From Rhodanobacteraceae bacterium (lineage in GTDB: Bacteria > Pseudomonadota > Gammaproteobacteria > Xanthomonadales > Rhodanobacteraceae), in contig JAACZU010000002.1 of the NCBI GenBank assembly GCA_009996615.1, forward strand, positions 1-64,000: a DNA stretch of 64,000 bases, in the 5' to 3' direction. Under the pieces are notes generated by a model. The model did not search any database. It had not been told where the DNA came from and saw only the letters and a list, made by a program, of their open reading frames with translations. The position numbers and the translations under genes were made by a program. This document shows positions 39,449-47,500 of the stretch, piece by piece. How positions within the stretch are numbered: the stretch's first letter is position 1; each line of letters starts with the position of its first letter.

Positions 39449-40165
39449 TTGGGTTTGCGACAGGCAGTCGACAGGATCGCGCCGCGCCTGCTGCGCACGC
39501 TGCTGCCGCCGCGCTGCCTGCTGTGCGGCGGACGCGGCGACGGGCGCGACCTGTGCGCGGCCTGCGCCGCGGATTGCCTGCCGAACGCGCCGTGCTGCCC
39601 GCGCTGCGCGCTGCCGCTGGAAACCGCCGCGCCGCTGTGCGGTCGCTGCCTCAAACGCGCGCCGCCGTTCGCCGCGGCGTGGGCGCCGTTCCGCTATGGC
39701 CATCCGCTCGACCTGCTCGAGACGCGCTTCAAGTTCGGCCGCGACCTCGCCGCCGGGCGCGTGCTGGCCGAGCTGATGATCGAGCGCGCGCACCGTGACG
39801 CGCCGGCGCGGCCGGACCTGCTGCTGCCGATCCCGCTCCACCCGGCACGCCTACGCGAGCGCGGCTACAACCAGGCGCTGGAACTGGCGCGGCCGCTGGC
39901 CCGGGCGCTGGCGATCCCGCTCGGCCACGAGCGCCTCGTGCGCACGCGCGCCACGCCGCCGCAGACCGGCCTCGACGCCGCCGCGCGCCGGCGCAACCTG
40001 CGCGATGCGTTCGCGCTCGCGCCCGGGCCGCTGCCCGCGCACGTGGCGCTGCTCGACGACGTGATGACCACCGGCGCGACGCTGCGCGAAGCGGCCCGCA
40101 CGCTGCGCCGCGCCGGCGTCGCGCGCGTGGACGTGTGGGCGCTGGCGCGCGCGCCGCAGCGGTGA
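39449..40165 (+). CDS. comF: ComF family phosphoribosyltransferase-like protein
   Basis: ComF-type proteins support natural transformation (and use of DNA as nutrient, as in E. coli GntX/YhgH). The 238-residue protein has N-terminal zinc-finger cysteines (CLLC, CAAC, CCPRC and CGRC) and a phosphoribosyltransferase fold with PIPLHPARLRERGYNQ and the PRPP motif LLDDVMTTGATL. The start is a TTG preceded by GGGGAGG at 8 bases. Adjacent, divergent bioB is a common arrangement in gammaproteobacteria. Confidence 0.92.
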   Translation: MGLRQAVDRIAPRLLRTLLPPRCLLCGGRGDGRDLCAACAADCLPNAPCCPRCALPLETAAPLCGRCLKRAPPFAAAWAPFRYGHPLDLLETRFKFGRDLAAGRVLAELMIERAHRDAPARPDLLLPIPLHPARLRERGYNQALELARPLARALAIPLGHERLVRTRATPPQTGLDAAARRRNLRDAFALAPGPLPAHVALLDDVMTTGATLREAARTLRRAGVARVDVWALARAPQR

Positions 40166-40189
40166 GCGAACACCGCAGCACGGTTTTCA

Positions 40190-40316
40190 GTGGGAGCGGC
40201 GGAAGCCGCGATGCTCCCGGGTGAAATCGAAACGGCGCCGGGCGCGATGGTGGGACTCGCCGTGGCGGGGCTGCCTTCCACCCGGAGCATGGCGCGCGGC
40301 TGTGTCCCACCCTACG
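40190..40316 (-). repeat. Composite repeat D, single copy in reverse orientation
   Basis: This 127-bp stretch is the reverse complement, with scattered differences, of the 127-bp core of the tandem array unit. It starts with a family A arm (GTGGGAGCGGCGGAAGCCGC) and ends with GGCTGTGTCCCACCCTACGG. It shows that the array unit also exists alone. Confidence 0.85.
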
Positions 40317-40322
40317 GGGGGC

Positions 40323-40432
40323 GTCTCACCGGGCGAGGCCGAAACCGCGCCGGGCGCGCGGATGGTGGGACTCGCCGTGGCGGGGCTGCACTCCGCCCAG
40401 TCGCTGTCGCGCGGCTGTGTCCCACCCTACGG
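40323..40432 (-). repeat. Composite repeat D, partial copy in reverse orientation
   Basis: This second copy in the same orientation lacks the family A arm but keeps GGTGGGACTCGCCGTGGCGG and GGCTGTGTCCCACCCTACGG. With the previous copy it fills the 342-base gap after comF; no gene is seen there. Confidence 0.82.
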
Positions 40433-40454
40433 GTGGCTTTGGCGCGGCCACCAA

Positions 40455-40487
40455 CGAAAAGGGCCGGATGCGATCCGGCCCTTTTCG
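40455..40487. terminator. Rho-independent terminator after the GlsB-type gene
   Basis: A 15-bp stem (CGAAAAGGGCCGGAT / ATCCGGCCCTTTTCG) with a GCG loop carries T-runs in both directions. It lies 20 bases past the stop codon of the small membrane-protein gene on the minus strand. Confidence 0.85.
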
Positions 40488-40507
40488 ATTTTCCCCTGAA
40501 GAAACCG

Positions 40508-40762
40508 TCAGGTCGCGCGCTTGAACAACCCGATCACGAACAACAGGATGATCGCGCCGATCGCGGCATAGATGATGCTGCCGACCATGCCCGCCAGCGG
40601 CAGGCCGAGGTTGGGCAGCAGCCAGCCGGCGATGGCGGCGCCGACGATGCCGACCACGATGTTGCCGAGAAGCCCGAAGCCGTGCCCCTTGACGACCTGC
40701 CCTGCCAGCCAGCCGGCGACGGCACCCACGATCAACCAGACGACAATAGCGGTGATGTCCAC
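40508..40762 (-). CDS. GlsB/YeaQ/YmgE family stress-response membrane protein
   Basis: This 84-residue inner-membrane protein has three hydrophobic helices. The glycine-rich GAVAGWLAGQVVKGHGFGLLG and GIVGAAIAGWLLP signatures are those of the transglycosylase-associated GlsB/YeaQ/YmgE family. These are small stress-induced proteins of unclear biochemical role. The start is a GTG at 40762 with GGGAGG upstream. A strong terminator follows. Confidence 0.88.
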   Translation of the reverse strand: MDITAIVVWLIVGAVAGWLAGQVVKGHGFGLLGNIVVGIVGAAIAGWLLPNLGLPLAGMVGSIIYAAIGAIILLFVIGLFKRAT

Positions 40763-40863
40763 GCTTGCCTCCCATCGTGATGTCGCGCATTGCGACGACG
40801 GGAGTCTGCAGCATCGGGGGCCGCCACGCATGCCGCACCGCGGCGAGCGCGCCGGCGGCGGCG

Positions 40864-41139
40864 TCAGGCGGCGTCGTTGGACGGGCCGTCGCCGGGTCGC
40901 CGCGGCGGCGTGCCCACGGGCGGCGCCGTCTTGCGCAGCGCGCGCAGGTCGTCGACCGAGGCCATCGACGTCTCCGGCCGCGCGCGCGCCGACACGCGCG
41001 CGGCGGCCAGCGCGAACACGAAGCCGATCAGCCCGGCCAGGCCGAGCAGCAGGCCGAGGCCGAGCACGCCGGGCGAGTTCGTGGTGAAGGCGATCGCGAA
41101 GCCGATTACCGTGAGGGCGAGCGTGATCCAGCGGGCCAT
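40864..41139 (-). CDS. Small conserved two-helix membrane protein
   Basis: The 91-residue protein has two hydrophobic segments (ALTVIGFAIAFTT and LGLGLLLGLAGLIGFVFALAAA) followed by a polar tail with RPETSMASVDDLRALR. Similar short proteins occur in related genomes as far as I recall, with no known function. No strong Shine-Dalgarno is seen. Its 5' end faces the tandem array. Confidence 0.68.
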   Translation of the reverse strand: MARWITLALTVIGFAIAFTTNSPGVLGLGLLLGLAGLIGFVFALAAARVSARARPETSMASVDDLRALRKTAPPVGTPPRRPGDGPSNDAA

Positions 41140-41245
41140 GGCGCACCGTGCGCGCGGGTTGTTGCGGAGCGGCCACGCTAGCAGAAACCGCTTCGCCGCG
41201 GCCATCCACCCATCGGCGCGACGGCGCACCCACATCGCACGCTGA

Positions 41246-42608
41246 CCGTAGGGTGGGACACAGCCGCGCGACAGCGACCGGATGGAAGGCATCCCCACCA
41301 CGGCGAGTCCCACCATTCGCGCGGCGCCGATTCGTCTTCGCCCAAAAGCATCGCGCCTTCCGGCGCTCCCACAGAAGCAACGAAACCCCGCGTTCGCTGG
41401 GAGCGGCGCAAGCACCCACCGTAGGGTGGGACACAGCCGCGCGACAGCGACCGGATGGAAGGCATCCCCACCACGGCGAGTCCCACCATTCGCGCGGCGC
41501 CGATTCGTCTTCGCCCAAAAGCATCGCGCCTTCCGGCGCTCCCACAGAAGCAACGAAACCCCGCGTTCGCTGGGAGCGGCGCAAGCACCCACCGTAGGGT
41601 GGGACACAGCCGCGCGACAGCGACCGGATGGAAGGCATCCCCACCACGGCGAGTCCCACCATTCGCGCGGCGCCGATTCGTCTTCGCCCAAAAGCATCGC
41701 GCCTTCCGGCGCTCCCACAGAAGCAACGAAACCCCGCGTTCGCTGGGAGCGGCGCAAGCACCCACCGTAGGGTGGGACACAGCCGCGCGACAGCGACCGG
41801 ATGGAAGGCATCCCCACCACGGCGAGTCCCACCATTCGCGCGGCGCCGATTCGGCCTCGCCCAGAAGCATCGCGCCTTCCGGCGCTCCCACAGAAGCAAC
41901 GAAACCCCGCGTTCGCCGGGGGCGGCGCAAGCACCCACCGTAGGGTGGGACACAGCCGTGCGACGGCGCCCGGGCGGAGTGCATCCCCACCACGGCGAGT
42001 CCCACCATTCGCGCGGCGCCGATTCGGCCTCGCCCAGAAGCATCGCGCCTTCCGGCGCTCCCACAGAAGCAACGAAACCCCGCGTTCGCCGGGGGCGGCG
42101 CAAGCACCCACCGTAGGGTGGGACACAGCCGTGCGACGGCGCCCGGGCGGAGTGCATCCCCACCACGGCGAGTCCCACCATTCGCGCGGCGCCGATTCGG
42201 CCTCGCCCAGAAGCATCGCGCCTTCCGGCGCTCCCACAGAAGCAACGAAACCCCGCGTTCGCCGGGAGCGGTGCAAGCGCCCACCGTAGGGTGGGACACA
42301 GCCGCGCGACAGCGACTGGCCGGAGTGCATCCCCACCACGGCGAGTCCCACCATTCGCGCGGCGCCGATTCGTCTTCGCCCAAAAGCATCGCGCCTTCCG
42401 GCGCTCCCACAGAAGCAACGAAACCCCGCGTTCGCTGGGAGCGGCGCAAGCACCCACCGTAGGGTGGGACACAGCCGCGCGCCACGCTCCGGTTGAAATG
42501 TATCCCCACCACGGCGAGTCCCACCAAGCCCGCATGCACCGCCGCAGCCCGGAGGCCGCTCCTCTCCCGCCCCGGCAAAAGCATCGCGCCTCCCGGCGCT
42601 CCCACAAT
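41246..42608 (+). repeat. Tandem array of 173-bp composite palindromic units
   Basis: Units start at 41246, 41419, 41592, 41765, 41938, 42111, 42284 and 42457; every interval is exactly 173 bases. Units 1-3 are nearly identical and units 5-6 are nearly identical, while the last is diverged and about 150 bases long. Each unit has a first half bounded by GGGTGGGACACAGCC and GGCGAGTCCCACC (imperfectly complementary), a second half AAAAGCATCGCGCC..GGCGCTCCCACA (family A-like), and a 46-base spacer. No credible gene lies between 41140 and 42880; beyond 42608 I see only the promoter region of the next gene. Confidence 0.95.
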
Positions 42609-42880
42609 CAATCTCACGCCTGGCGCGCCTTCAATGGCGCGACGCGCGCCTCCGGCGCCGTTGTCCACACTGCGCATGGCCCGTCGCCCCCACCTTGGCA
42701 TCGTTCCTGCTTGTCACTCCCATGGCCGCTGTCCACGCCGCCGCGTTTCGGCGCGCGGGGGGCGGCTGACGACGGCCGTCGGCGATTTCCTACAAACCGT
42801 GTCGGAAATTTCCTCGGCGGCGCCGCGCGTGGCTTTACGTTACTATCGGCATCTTGACGAGCCGTACGGGGAGGTTCGTG

Positions 42881-43954
42881 GTGGGCAGCGACAGGCTGGA
42901 AGCGGCTGACGACCAGGTGCAGATGATGTCTGCGGCAGCGACCGCGCGCGCGCAATTGCTGCCGCGCCAGCTCTCCGACGAGGAGGCCGCGTTGTTCGCC
43001 GCGGTCGGCACGCACCGCACGGTCCAACCCGGCGAACTGATCTTCCGCCGCGGCGAACTCGGCCGCAGCATGTTCATCGTCGAATCCGGCCAGATCCAGC
43101 TCGAATTCGGCGACGGCATGCCCGACAAGCTGATCGGCCCGCGCGAATTCTTCGGCGAACTGGTGCTGTTCATCGGCAGCCACACGCGCGTGGCCAACGC
43201 CGTCGCGGCGACCACCGCCGATCTGTGCATCGTCGACCAGCCGACCTTCGAGGGCCTCATCACCGCGCAGCCGCGCCTACTCGCGCAGTTCATGCGCCGC
43301 TCGTTCTCCTACCTCGTCGCCAGCGAGCAGCAGCTGATCCAGAGCCTCAAGCGCCGCAACGAGGACCTGATGGTCACGCTCGACTCGCTGCGCCAGACGC
43401 GCACGCAGCTGTCGACCGCGCAGCGCCTGGTGCAGACCGACGAGCTGTCGGGCCTGTGCAACCGGCGCGGCCTGTACCTGTTCCTCGAGCAACTGCCCGA
43501 ACAGCGCCTGCCCGGCACCGTGCTGGCCCTGCTGCTGGTCGACCTCGACCGCTTCAAGCAGATCAACGACCGCTGCGGCCACCTCGTCGGCGACCAGGTG
43601 CTGCGCGCGATCGCCGAGGAAGTGCAGAACGCCGCCTCGTCCACCGACCTGCCCTGCCGCCTCGGCGGCGACGAGTTCGCGCTGCTGATGCAGGTCACCG
43701 GCGAGGAGGAACTGTGCGCGCGCGCCACGCAGATCATCCACGCCGTGCGCATGCTGCGCTTCCCGACCGGCAGCGACAGCCTCGGCGTCAGCGTCAGCAT
43801 CGGCGGCAGCCTGTGCGCCGAGGACGCCGACTGGGCGGTCTGGTACAGCGACGCCGACGCGGCGCTGTACGAGGCCAAGGGGCGCGGCGGCGACGGCTAC
43901 GAGATCGTCGCCGGCACCGCCGTGGCGCACGAGGCCCTGCGCCGCGCCCTGTAA
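42881..43954 (+). CDS. Cyclic-nucleotide-binding GGDEF protein (diguanylate cyclase)
   Basis: This cytoplasmic protein of about 357 residues has an N-terminal cNMP-binding (Crp-like) domain (about 25-145, with PGELIFRRGELGRSMFIVESG and GPREFFGELVLFIG), a coiled linker and a GGDEF domain with intact RLGGDEF near residue 261. A clear RxxD inhibitory site is absent (SSTD at that position). It probably makes c-di-GMP under control of a cyclic nucleotide or by protein contact. The GTG at 42881 has GGGGAGG six bases upstream; a GTG three bases earlier and a TTG at 42854 are alternatives. It lies just upstream of the class III cyclase-like gene. Confidence 0.88.
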   Translation: MGSDRLEAADDQVQMMSAAATARAQLLPRQLSDEEAALFAAVGTHRTVQPGELIFRRGELGRSMFIVESGQIQLEFGDGMPDKLIGPREFFGELVLFIGSHTRVANAVAATTADLCIVDQPTFEGLITAQPRLLAQFMRRSFSYLVASEQQLIQSLKRRNEDLMVTLDSLRQTRTQLSTAQRLVQTDELSGLCNRRGLYLFLEQLPEQRLPGTVLALLLVDLDRFKQINDRCGHLVGDQVLRAIAEEVQNAASSTDLPCRLGGDEFALLMQVTGEEELCARATQIIHAVRMLRFPTGSDSLGVSVSIGGSLCAEDADWAVWYSDADAALYEAKGRGGDGYEIVAGTAVAHEALRRAL

Positions 43955-44123
43955 TCGCCGCGCGCGCAGGGTGAATCCATCCGGACCGGGCCGCGAGGCG
44001 CCGGTCCGACGCGTGGCAGGCCAGGCCGTCGATGGCGCCGCCACGCACCCGCGACCGGCGCACCGGCGCGGTGGAGCAGCAGACACGGCGCCGAAGTCGG
44101 GCGCCGCAGGAGCAAGCAAGGCC

Positions 44124-46799
44124 ATGAACGCGATCGCCACCACCGCCGCCTCCGCCCAGGCCCCGGCCAGCCCGCCGCTCGCCGCGCCGCTCCTGCGCAC
44201 GCTCGTGCTGAGCGACCTGGTCGACTCGACCGCGCTGATCGAGCGCCTCGGCGACCTGTGCGCGGCCGAACTGGTGCGCCGCCACGACCGCCTCGTGCGC
44301 ACGCTGGCGCCGCAGCACGGCGGCCGCGAGATCGACAAGACCGACGGCTTCCTCTTGCTGTTCGAACGCCCGATCCAGGCCGTCGCGTTCGCGCTCGCCT
44401 ACCAGCGCGACCTGAAGGCACTCGGCCGCGCCGAAGGCGTCGAGCTCGCCGCGCGCATCGGCATCCACGTCGGCGACGTGCTGACCTGGGACAATGCCCC
44501 GGCCGACGTCGCCCAGGGCGCCAAGCCGGTCGAGGTCGAGGGCCTGGTCAAGCCGATCACCGCGCGCCTGATGCAGCTCGCGCTGCCGAACCAGATCCTG
44601 CTTTCCGGCGTCGCCCACGCGCTCGCGCACCGCGCGCAGGGCGAACTCGGCGCGCAGCTGCGCACGGTGCGCTGGCGCACGCACGGCCGCTACCGCTTCA
44701 AGGGCATCCCCGACCCGATCCCGGTGTTCGAGGTCGGCGAGGAAGGCCTGGCGCCGCTGAAGGCGCCGCCGTGGTCCGGCAAGGCGCACCGCGAAGTGCC
44801 GTTCTGGCGCCGCCCGGCCAGCCTCGCGTTCGAGGCGCTGGCGCTGCTGGTGCTGCTCGTGGTGCCGGCCTGGTACCTGCTCAAGCCGGCGCCGGCGATC
44901 GCGTTCGCCGACCGCGACTGGGTCGTCGTCGGCGACCTCAAGAACCTGACCGACGAACCGGCCTTCAACGACTCGGTCGGCACCGCGTTCCGCATCGGCC
45001 TGGAGCAGTCGCGCTACGTCAACGTGCTGTCCGACCTGAAGGTGCGCCAGACGCTCGCGCTGATGAAGCGCGACCCGAACCAGACCGCGCTCGACCGCGC
45101 GGTCGGCTCCGAGATCGCGATCCGCGACGGCGCGCGCGCGCTGATCCTGCCGACCATCGCCGAGATCGGCGGCCGCGTGCGCGTGACCGCCGAGGTGATC
45201 GACCCGAACACGCAGACCACGGTCTGGTCCGAATCGGCCGACGGCACCGGCGCCGACTCGGTGCTGCCGTCGCTCGACCAGGTCAACCAGAAGCTGCGCG
45301 TGCGCCTCGGCGAGGCGCTGGCGACGGTGACGAAGGACTCCAAGCCTCTGGAGAAGGCGGCGACGAAGAATCTGGATGCGTTGCGGGCGTATTCGCTGGC
45401 AGCGTCGGAACACGCCAAGGGCAATGTCAAGCAGGCTATTTCTCTATATCGCCAAGCGATAACGTTCGATTCCCAGTTCGCGCTCGCTCGAATCGACTTA
45501 GGATCAGCGTTGAGCCTGACCAGCGCAGGCGATTTTAATGAGGCAATTTCCGAGTTTCGCAAGGCAGTGGCATTGAGTGATCGTCTTTCTGCGCGTGATG
45601 CGCTGTATGCGCAGGCGTGGCTTGCCAACTTCGAGAGCCCTCGGACAGCCTTGGAAAAATGGCGTTTGCTCGCGCGAATGTATCCTGATTTTACACGCGG
45701 TAGTGGCGGTGCAGGTTATTTTTCGTACCAATCCGCGAATGACTTCGACGCGGCAATTCTTGCAACCGAACAGAACGCGGTGGCAACAAACCCGCGACGC
45801 GGAACCGGAGACTATCTGCTCGCTACCTTATATCTCGGCAACGAGCGTTATTCGGACGCGCAGCGACGCTTTGCGTCAGCAGCAGATAACGGGGTTTCAA
45901 ATCAGGGCATCTACGAATCTTATCTTTACGCTGCGCAGCGCCAGTTTGGCCGTGCCGAGCAGATACTTGCCGGCGGCAAAGCCAGCGGTATCACCGGGGA
46001 TGATGAGATAAGCTGGTATCCACGTATAACGCTAGCACTCGATCGTGGCCATTGGGACGAGGCGCGAACTGCCGTCGCCCGAGCGCGTCAGGAAACCGCT
46101 ACGCTGAAAGGTGTGCTGCATGCGGAGTACACCTTGATCGAACTCGGCTTGCGCGCTCTGACCGAGCCGAAAGACGCATTCAAGCCGGTACTTGCGGATT
46201 ACCTGAAGACGTTGGCGGCGTCAAAGACGCGTGAGAGTCCCGACGCGCAGTTCAGTCTCTTGTTCGCCGCCTATCTGGCCGCACACGTTGATTCAGTCGA
46301 TCTGGCCCAGTCGGCACTGACTGGCGTCGCACCGGTCAGCCGCAGCGGAGATTACCCGTATCTGTCGAGCCTGCTGGCGGTGGTCGAGGCGGAACTTGCG
46401 CGCGCGAACGGCCAGCCACAGCAAACGGTCGCGATGCTGAAGCCGCATATCGACGGCCGCGAATACTATTTCAGCCACAGCGTGCTGATGGATGCGTACG
46501 CTGCGCAGGGCGACTACGCGAACGCGCTGGCCGAGGCGAACTGGCTCGCTCGGCACCGTGGCCGCGCCTACGTCGAGCAGTTCGGACAGATCAGGCTGCG
46601 TCCATTCAACGTCGCGTTGTCCGATCTGGCCCTGCTCAATGCGGCGGAGTTTTCAGCTCGATTAAACAAGCCCGATGTTGCACGCAAGGCCTTGGGCGAT
46701 CTGCGCCAAGCTTGGCCCGGCGCAGATCGACTCCCATTTCTGCAACAACGACTGCAGACCTTGGATGCAGGCTTGGCCGCAAAGCCTAGCGCGCCTTGA
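44124..46799 (+). CDS. Class III cyclase-like/TPR membrane protein, putative peptide-modification system cyclase
   Basis: The 891-residue protein has an N-terminal adenylate/guanylate cyclase domain (about 20-200, metal Asp residues in LSDLVDST and KTDGF), one membrane helix (about 235-253), a TolB-like region (about 255-400) and a long TPR-like C-terminus (from about 415). The Asn of the usual 'VN.AAR' catalytic segment is replaced (VKPITARL), so activity is uncertain. I recall this architecture as the 'putative peptide modification system cyclase' next to putative modified peptides in this bacterial group. GC falls sharply after about 45,420, within the TPR part. The last 14 bases overlap the convergent precursor gene. 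Confidence 0.82.
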   Translation: MNAIATTAASAQAPASPPLAAPLLRTLVLSDLVDSTALIERLGDLCAAELVRRHDRLVRTLAPQHGGREIDKTDGFLLLFERPIQAVAFALAYQRDLKALGRAEGVELAARIGIHVGDVLTWDNAPADVAQGAKPVEVEGLVKPITARLMQLALPNQILLSGVAHALAHRAQGELGAQLRTVRWRTHGRYRFKGIPDPIPVFEVGEEGLAPLKAPPWSGKAHREVPFWRRPASLAFEALALLVLLVVPAWYLLKPAPAIAFADRDWVVVGDLKNLTDEPAFNDSVGTAFRIGLEQSRYVNVLSDLKVRQTLALMKRDPNQTALDRAVGSEIAIRDGARALILPTIAEIGGRVRVTAEVIDPNTQTTVWSESADGTGADSVLPSLDQVNQKLRVRLGEALATVTKDSKPLEKAATKNLDALRAYSLAASEHAKGNVKQAISLYRQAITFDSQFALARIDLGSALSLTSAGDFNEAISEFRKAVALSDRLSARDALYAQAWLANFESPRTALEKWRLLARMYPDFTRGSGGAGYFSYQSANDFDAAILATEQNAVATNPRRGTGDYLLATLYLGNERYSDAQRRFASAADNGVSNQGIYESYLYAAQRQFGRAEQILAGGKASGITGDDEISWYPRITLALDRGHWDEARTAVARARQETATLKGVLHAEYTLIELGLRALTEPKDAFKPVLADYLKTLAASKTRESPDAQFSLLFAAYLAAHVDSVDLAQSALTGVAPVSRSGDYPYLSSLLAVVEAELARANGQPQQTVAMLKPHIDGREYYFSHSVLMDAYAAQGDYANALAEANWLARHRGRAYVEQFGQIRLRPFNVALSDLALLNAAEFSARLNKPDVARKALGDLRQAWPGADRLPFLQQRLQTLDAGLAAKPSAP

Positions 46800-47067
46800 A
46801 GCCGACCAACGGCACGTACATGTCCATTGCACTGCTGATCAAGTCCTCGGCTCTGCTCTGGAGCAGATCTTCATAGTGATCCTTGGCCGCGAGCGTGCGC
46901 GGGCACAGGCAGCTGGCTGGCAGGTGCACGATCGTCTTCTCATCGACGCCCAATTCGTACAGCGCCTTCGCCGGCGCCGTCTCGAACAGCGCACGGAAAT
47001 CGTCGTCCTTCGCGAGCTTCTCGAGCAGCGCGCGCGCCTGGTCCTGCGTCAGGTTCGTATCGGCCAT
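46786..47067 (-). CDS. Putative modified-peptide (RiPP-like) precursor with Nif11/NHLP-like leader
   Basis: This 93-residue protein begins with a helical leader, LTQDQARALLEKLAKDDDF then RALFETAPAKALYELGV. It resembles the Nif11/nitrile-hydratase-type leaders of RiPP precursors, in which a 'DFRALFE..P..AL.ELG' pattern is common. The C-terminal 50 residues contain the only cysteines, SCLCP (Cys53, Cys55). The ATG has a GGGGGGAT site upstream. Its neighbours are the cyclase-like protein (convergent, 14-base overlap) and a SagB-type dehydrogenase. I recall 'putative modified peptide' as the name of this family. The modification itself is unknown. Confidence 0.8.
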   Translation of the reverse strand: MADTNLTQDQARALLEKLAKDDDFRALFETAPAKALYELGVDEKTIVHLPASCLCPRTLAAKDHYEDLLQSRAEDLISSAMDMYVPLVGFKAR

Positions 47068-47158
47068 GGATCCCCCCGGATTGTGATGGGCGGTGAGAGT
47101 CTAGCCGCAACGCGGCCCGGAGTGTGACGCCGCGCACATTGCGCATCCGCCGCTGTCG

Positions 47159-47223
47159 GTGGGAGCGGCGGAAGCCGCGATGCCTTCGTGGCAGGAGAGC
47201 ATCGCGCCTGCCGGCGCTCCCAC
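47159..47223. repeat. Family A inverted pair
   Basis: The forward arm at 47159-47183 (GTGGGAGCGGCGGAAGCCGC plus GATGC) faces a reverse arm at 47199-47223 (GCATCGCGCCTGCCGGCGCT plus CCCAC) with a few mismatches. It lies between the precursor and dehydrogenase genes. Confidence 0.82.
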
Positions 47224-47284
47224 AGCCACCTTGCCGTCCGCAGGCGCGGCTTCAGCCGCGTTGCCCTGCCGCCCGGCGACGAAA

Positions 47285-47313
47285 GGCATCGGGACTGAAG
47301 TCCCTCCCACAAC
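47285..47313. repeat. Degenerate family A arm
   Basis: GGCATCGGGACTGAAGTCCC followed by TCCCACAAC is a diverged reverse arm of family A, itself a short hairpin. Confidence 0.6.
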
Positions 47314-47338
47314 GTCCGCACGGCGCCGCAAGGTGTTC

Positions 47339-47462
47339 GTGGGAGCGGCTTCAGCCGCGATGCTTTTACCGATCGGGCATCGCCGCGTAGAACACCATCC
47401 CCACCCAAACCCTCCCCTTGAAGGGGAGGGCTGAAAGGCATCGCGGCCGAAGCCGCTCCTAC
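47339..47462. repeat. Family A pair enclosing a family B element
   Basis: A forward family A arm (47339-47363) and a reverse arm (47438-47462) flank a reverse-oriented family B element at 47393-47430 (CACCATCCCCACCCAAACCC then CTCCCCTTGAAGGGGAGG). With the two preceding elements, repeats take up most of the 433-base gap between the precursor and the dehydrogenase. Confidence 0.82.
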
Positions 47463-47500
47463 CATAATCGCATCCTCGCCATTTCCACTCCGGAGCACCC

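Noticed and set aside
41246-42608. The tandem array as a CRISPR
   Set aside because: The whole 173-bp unit repeats; there are no unique spacers between short identical repeats, and no cas genes nearby.
40508-42701. Very long minus-strand open frames (507-699 codons) across the repeat array
   Set aside because: They exist because the 173-bp unit has no stop on the minus strand and 173 is not a multiple of 3, so all frames stay open. The translations are simple tandem repeats rich in Arg, Gly and Pro and run into the GlsB-type and two-helix genes.
43971-44123. Upstream extension of the cyclase-like protein
   Set aside because: The 51 extra codons are Arg/Pro/Ala-rich with no domain content, and the ATG at 44124 fits the start of the cyclase domain.
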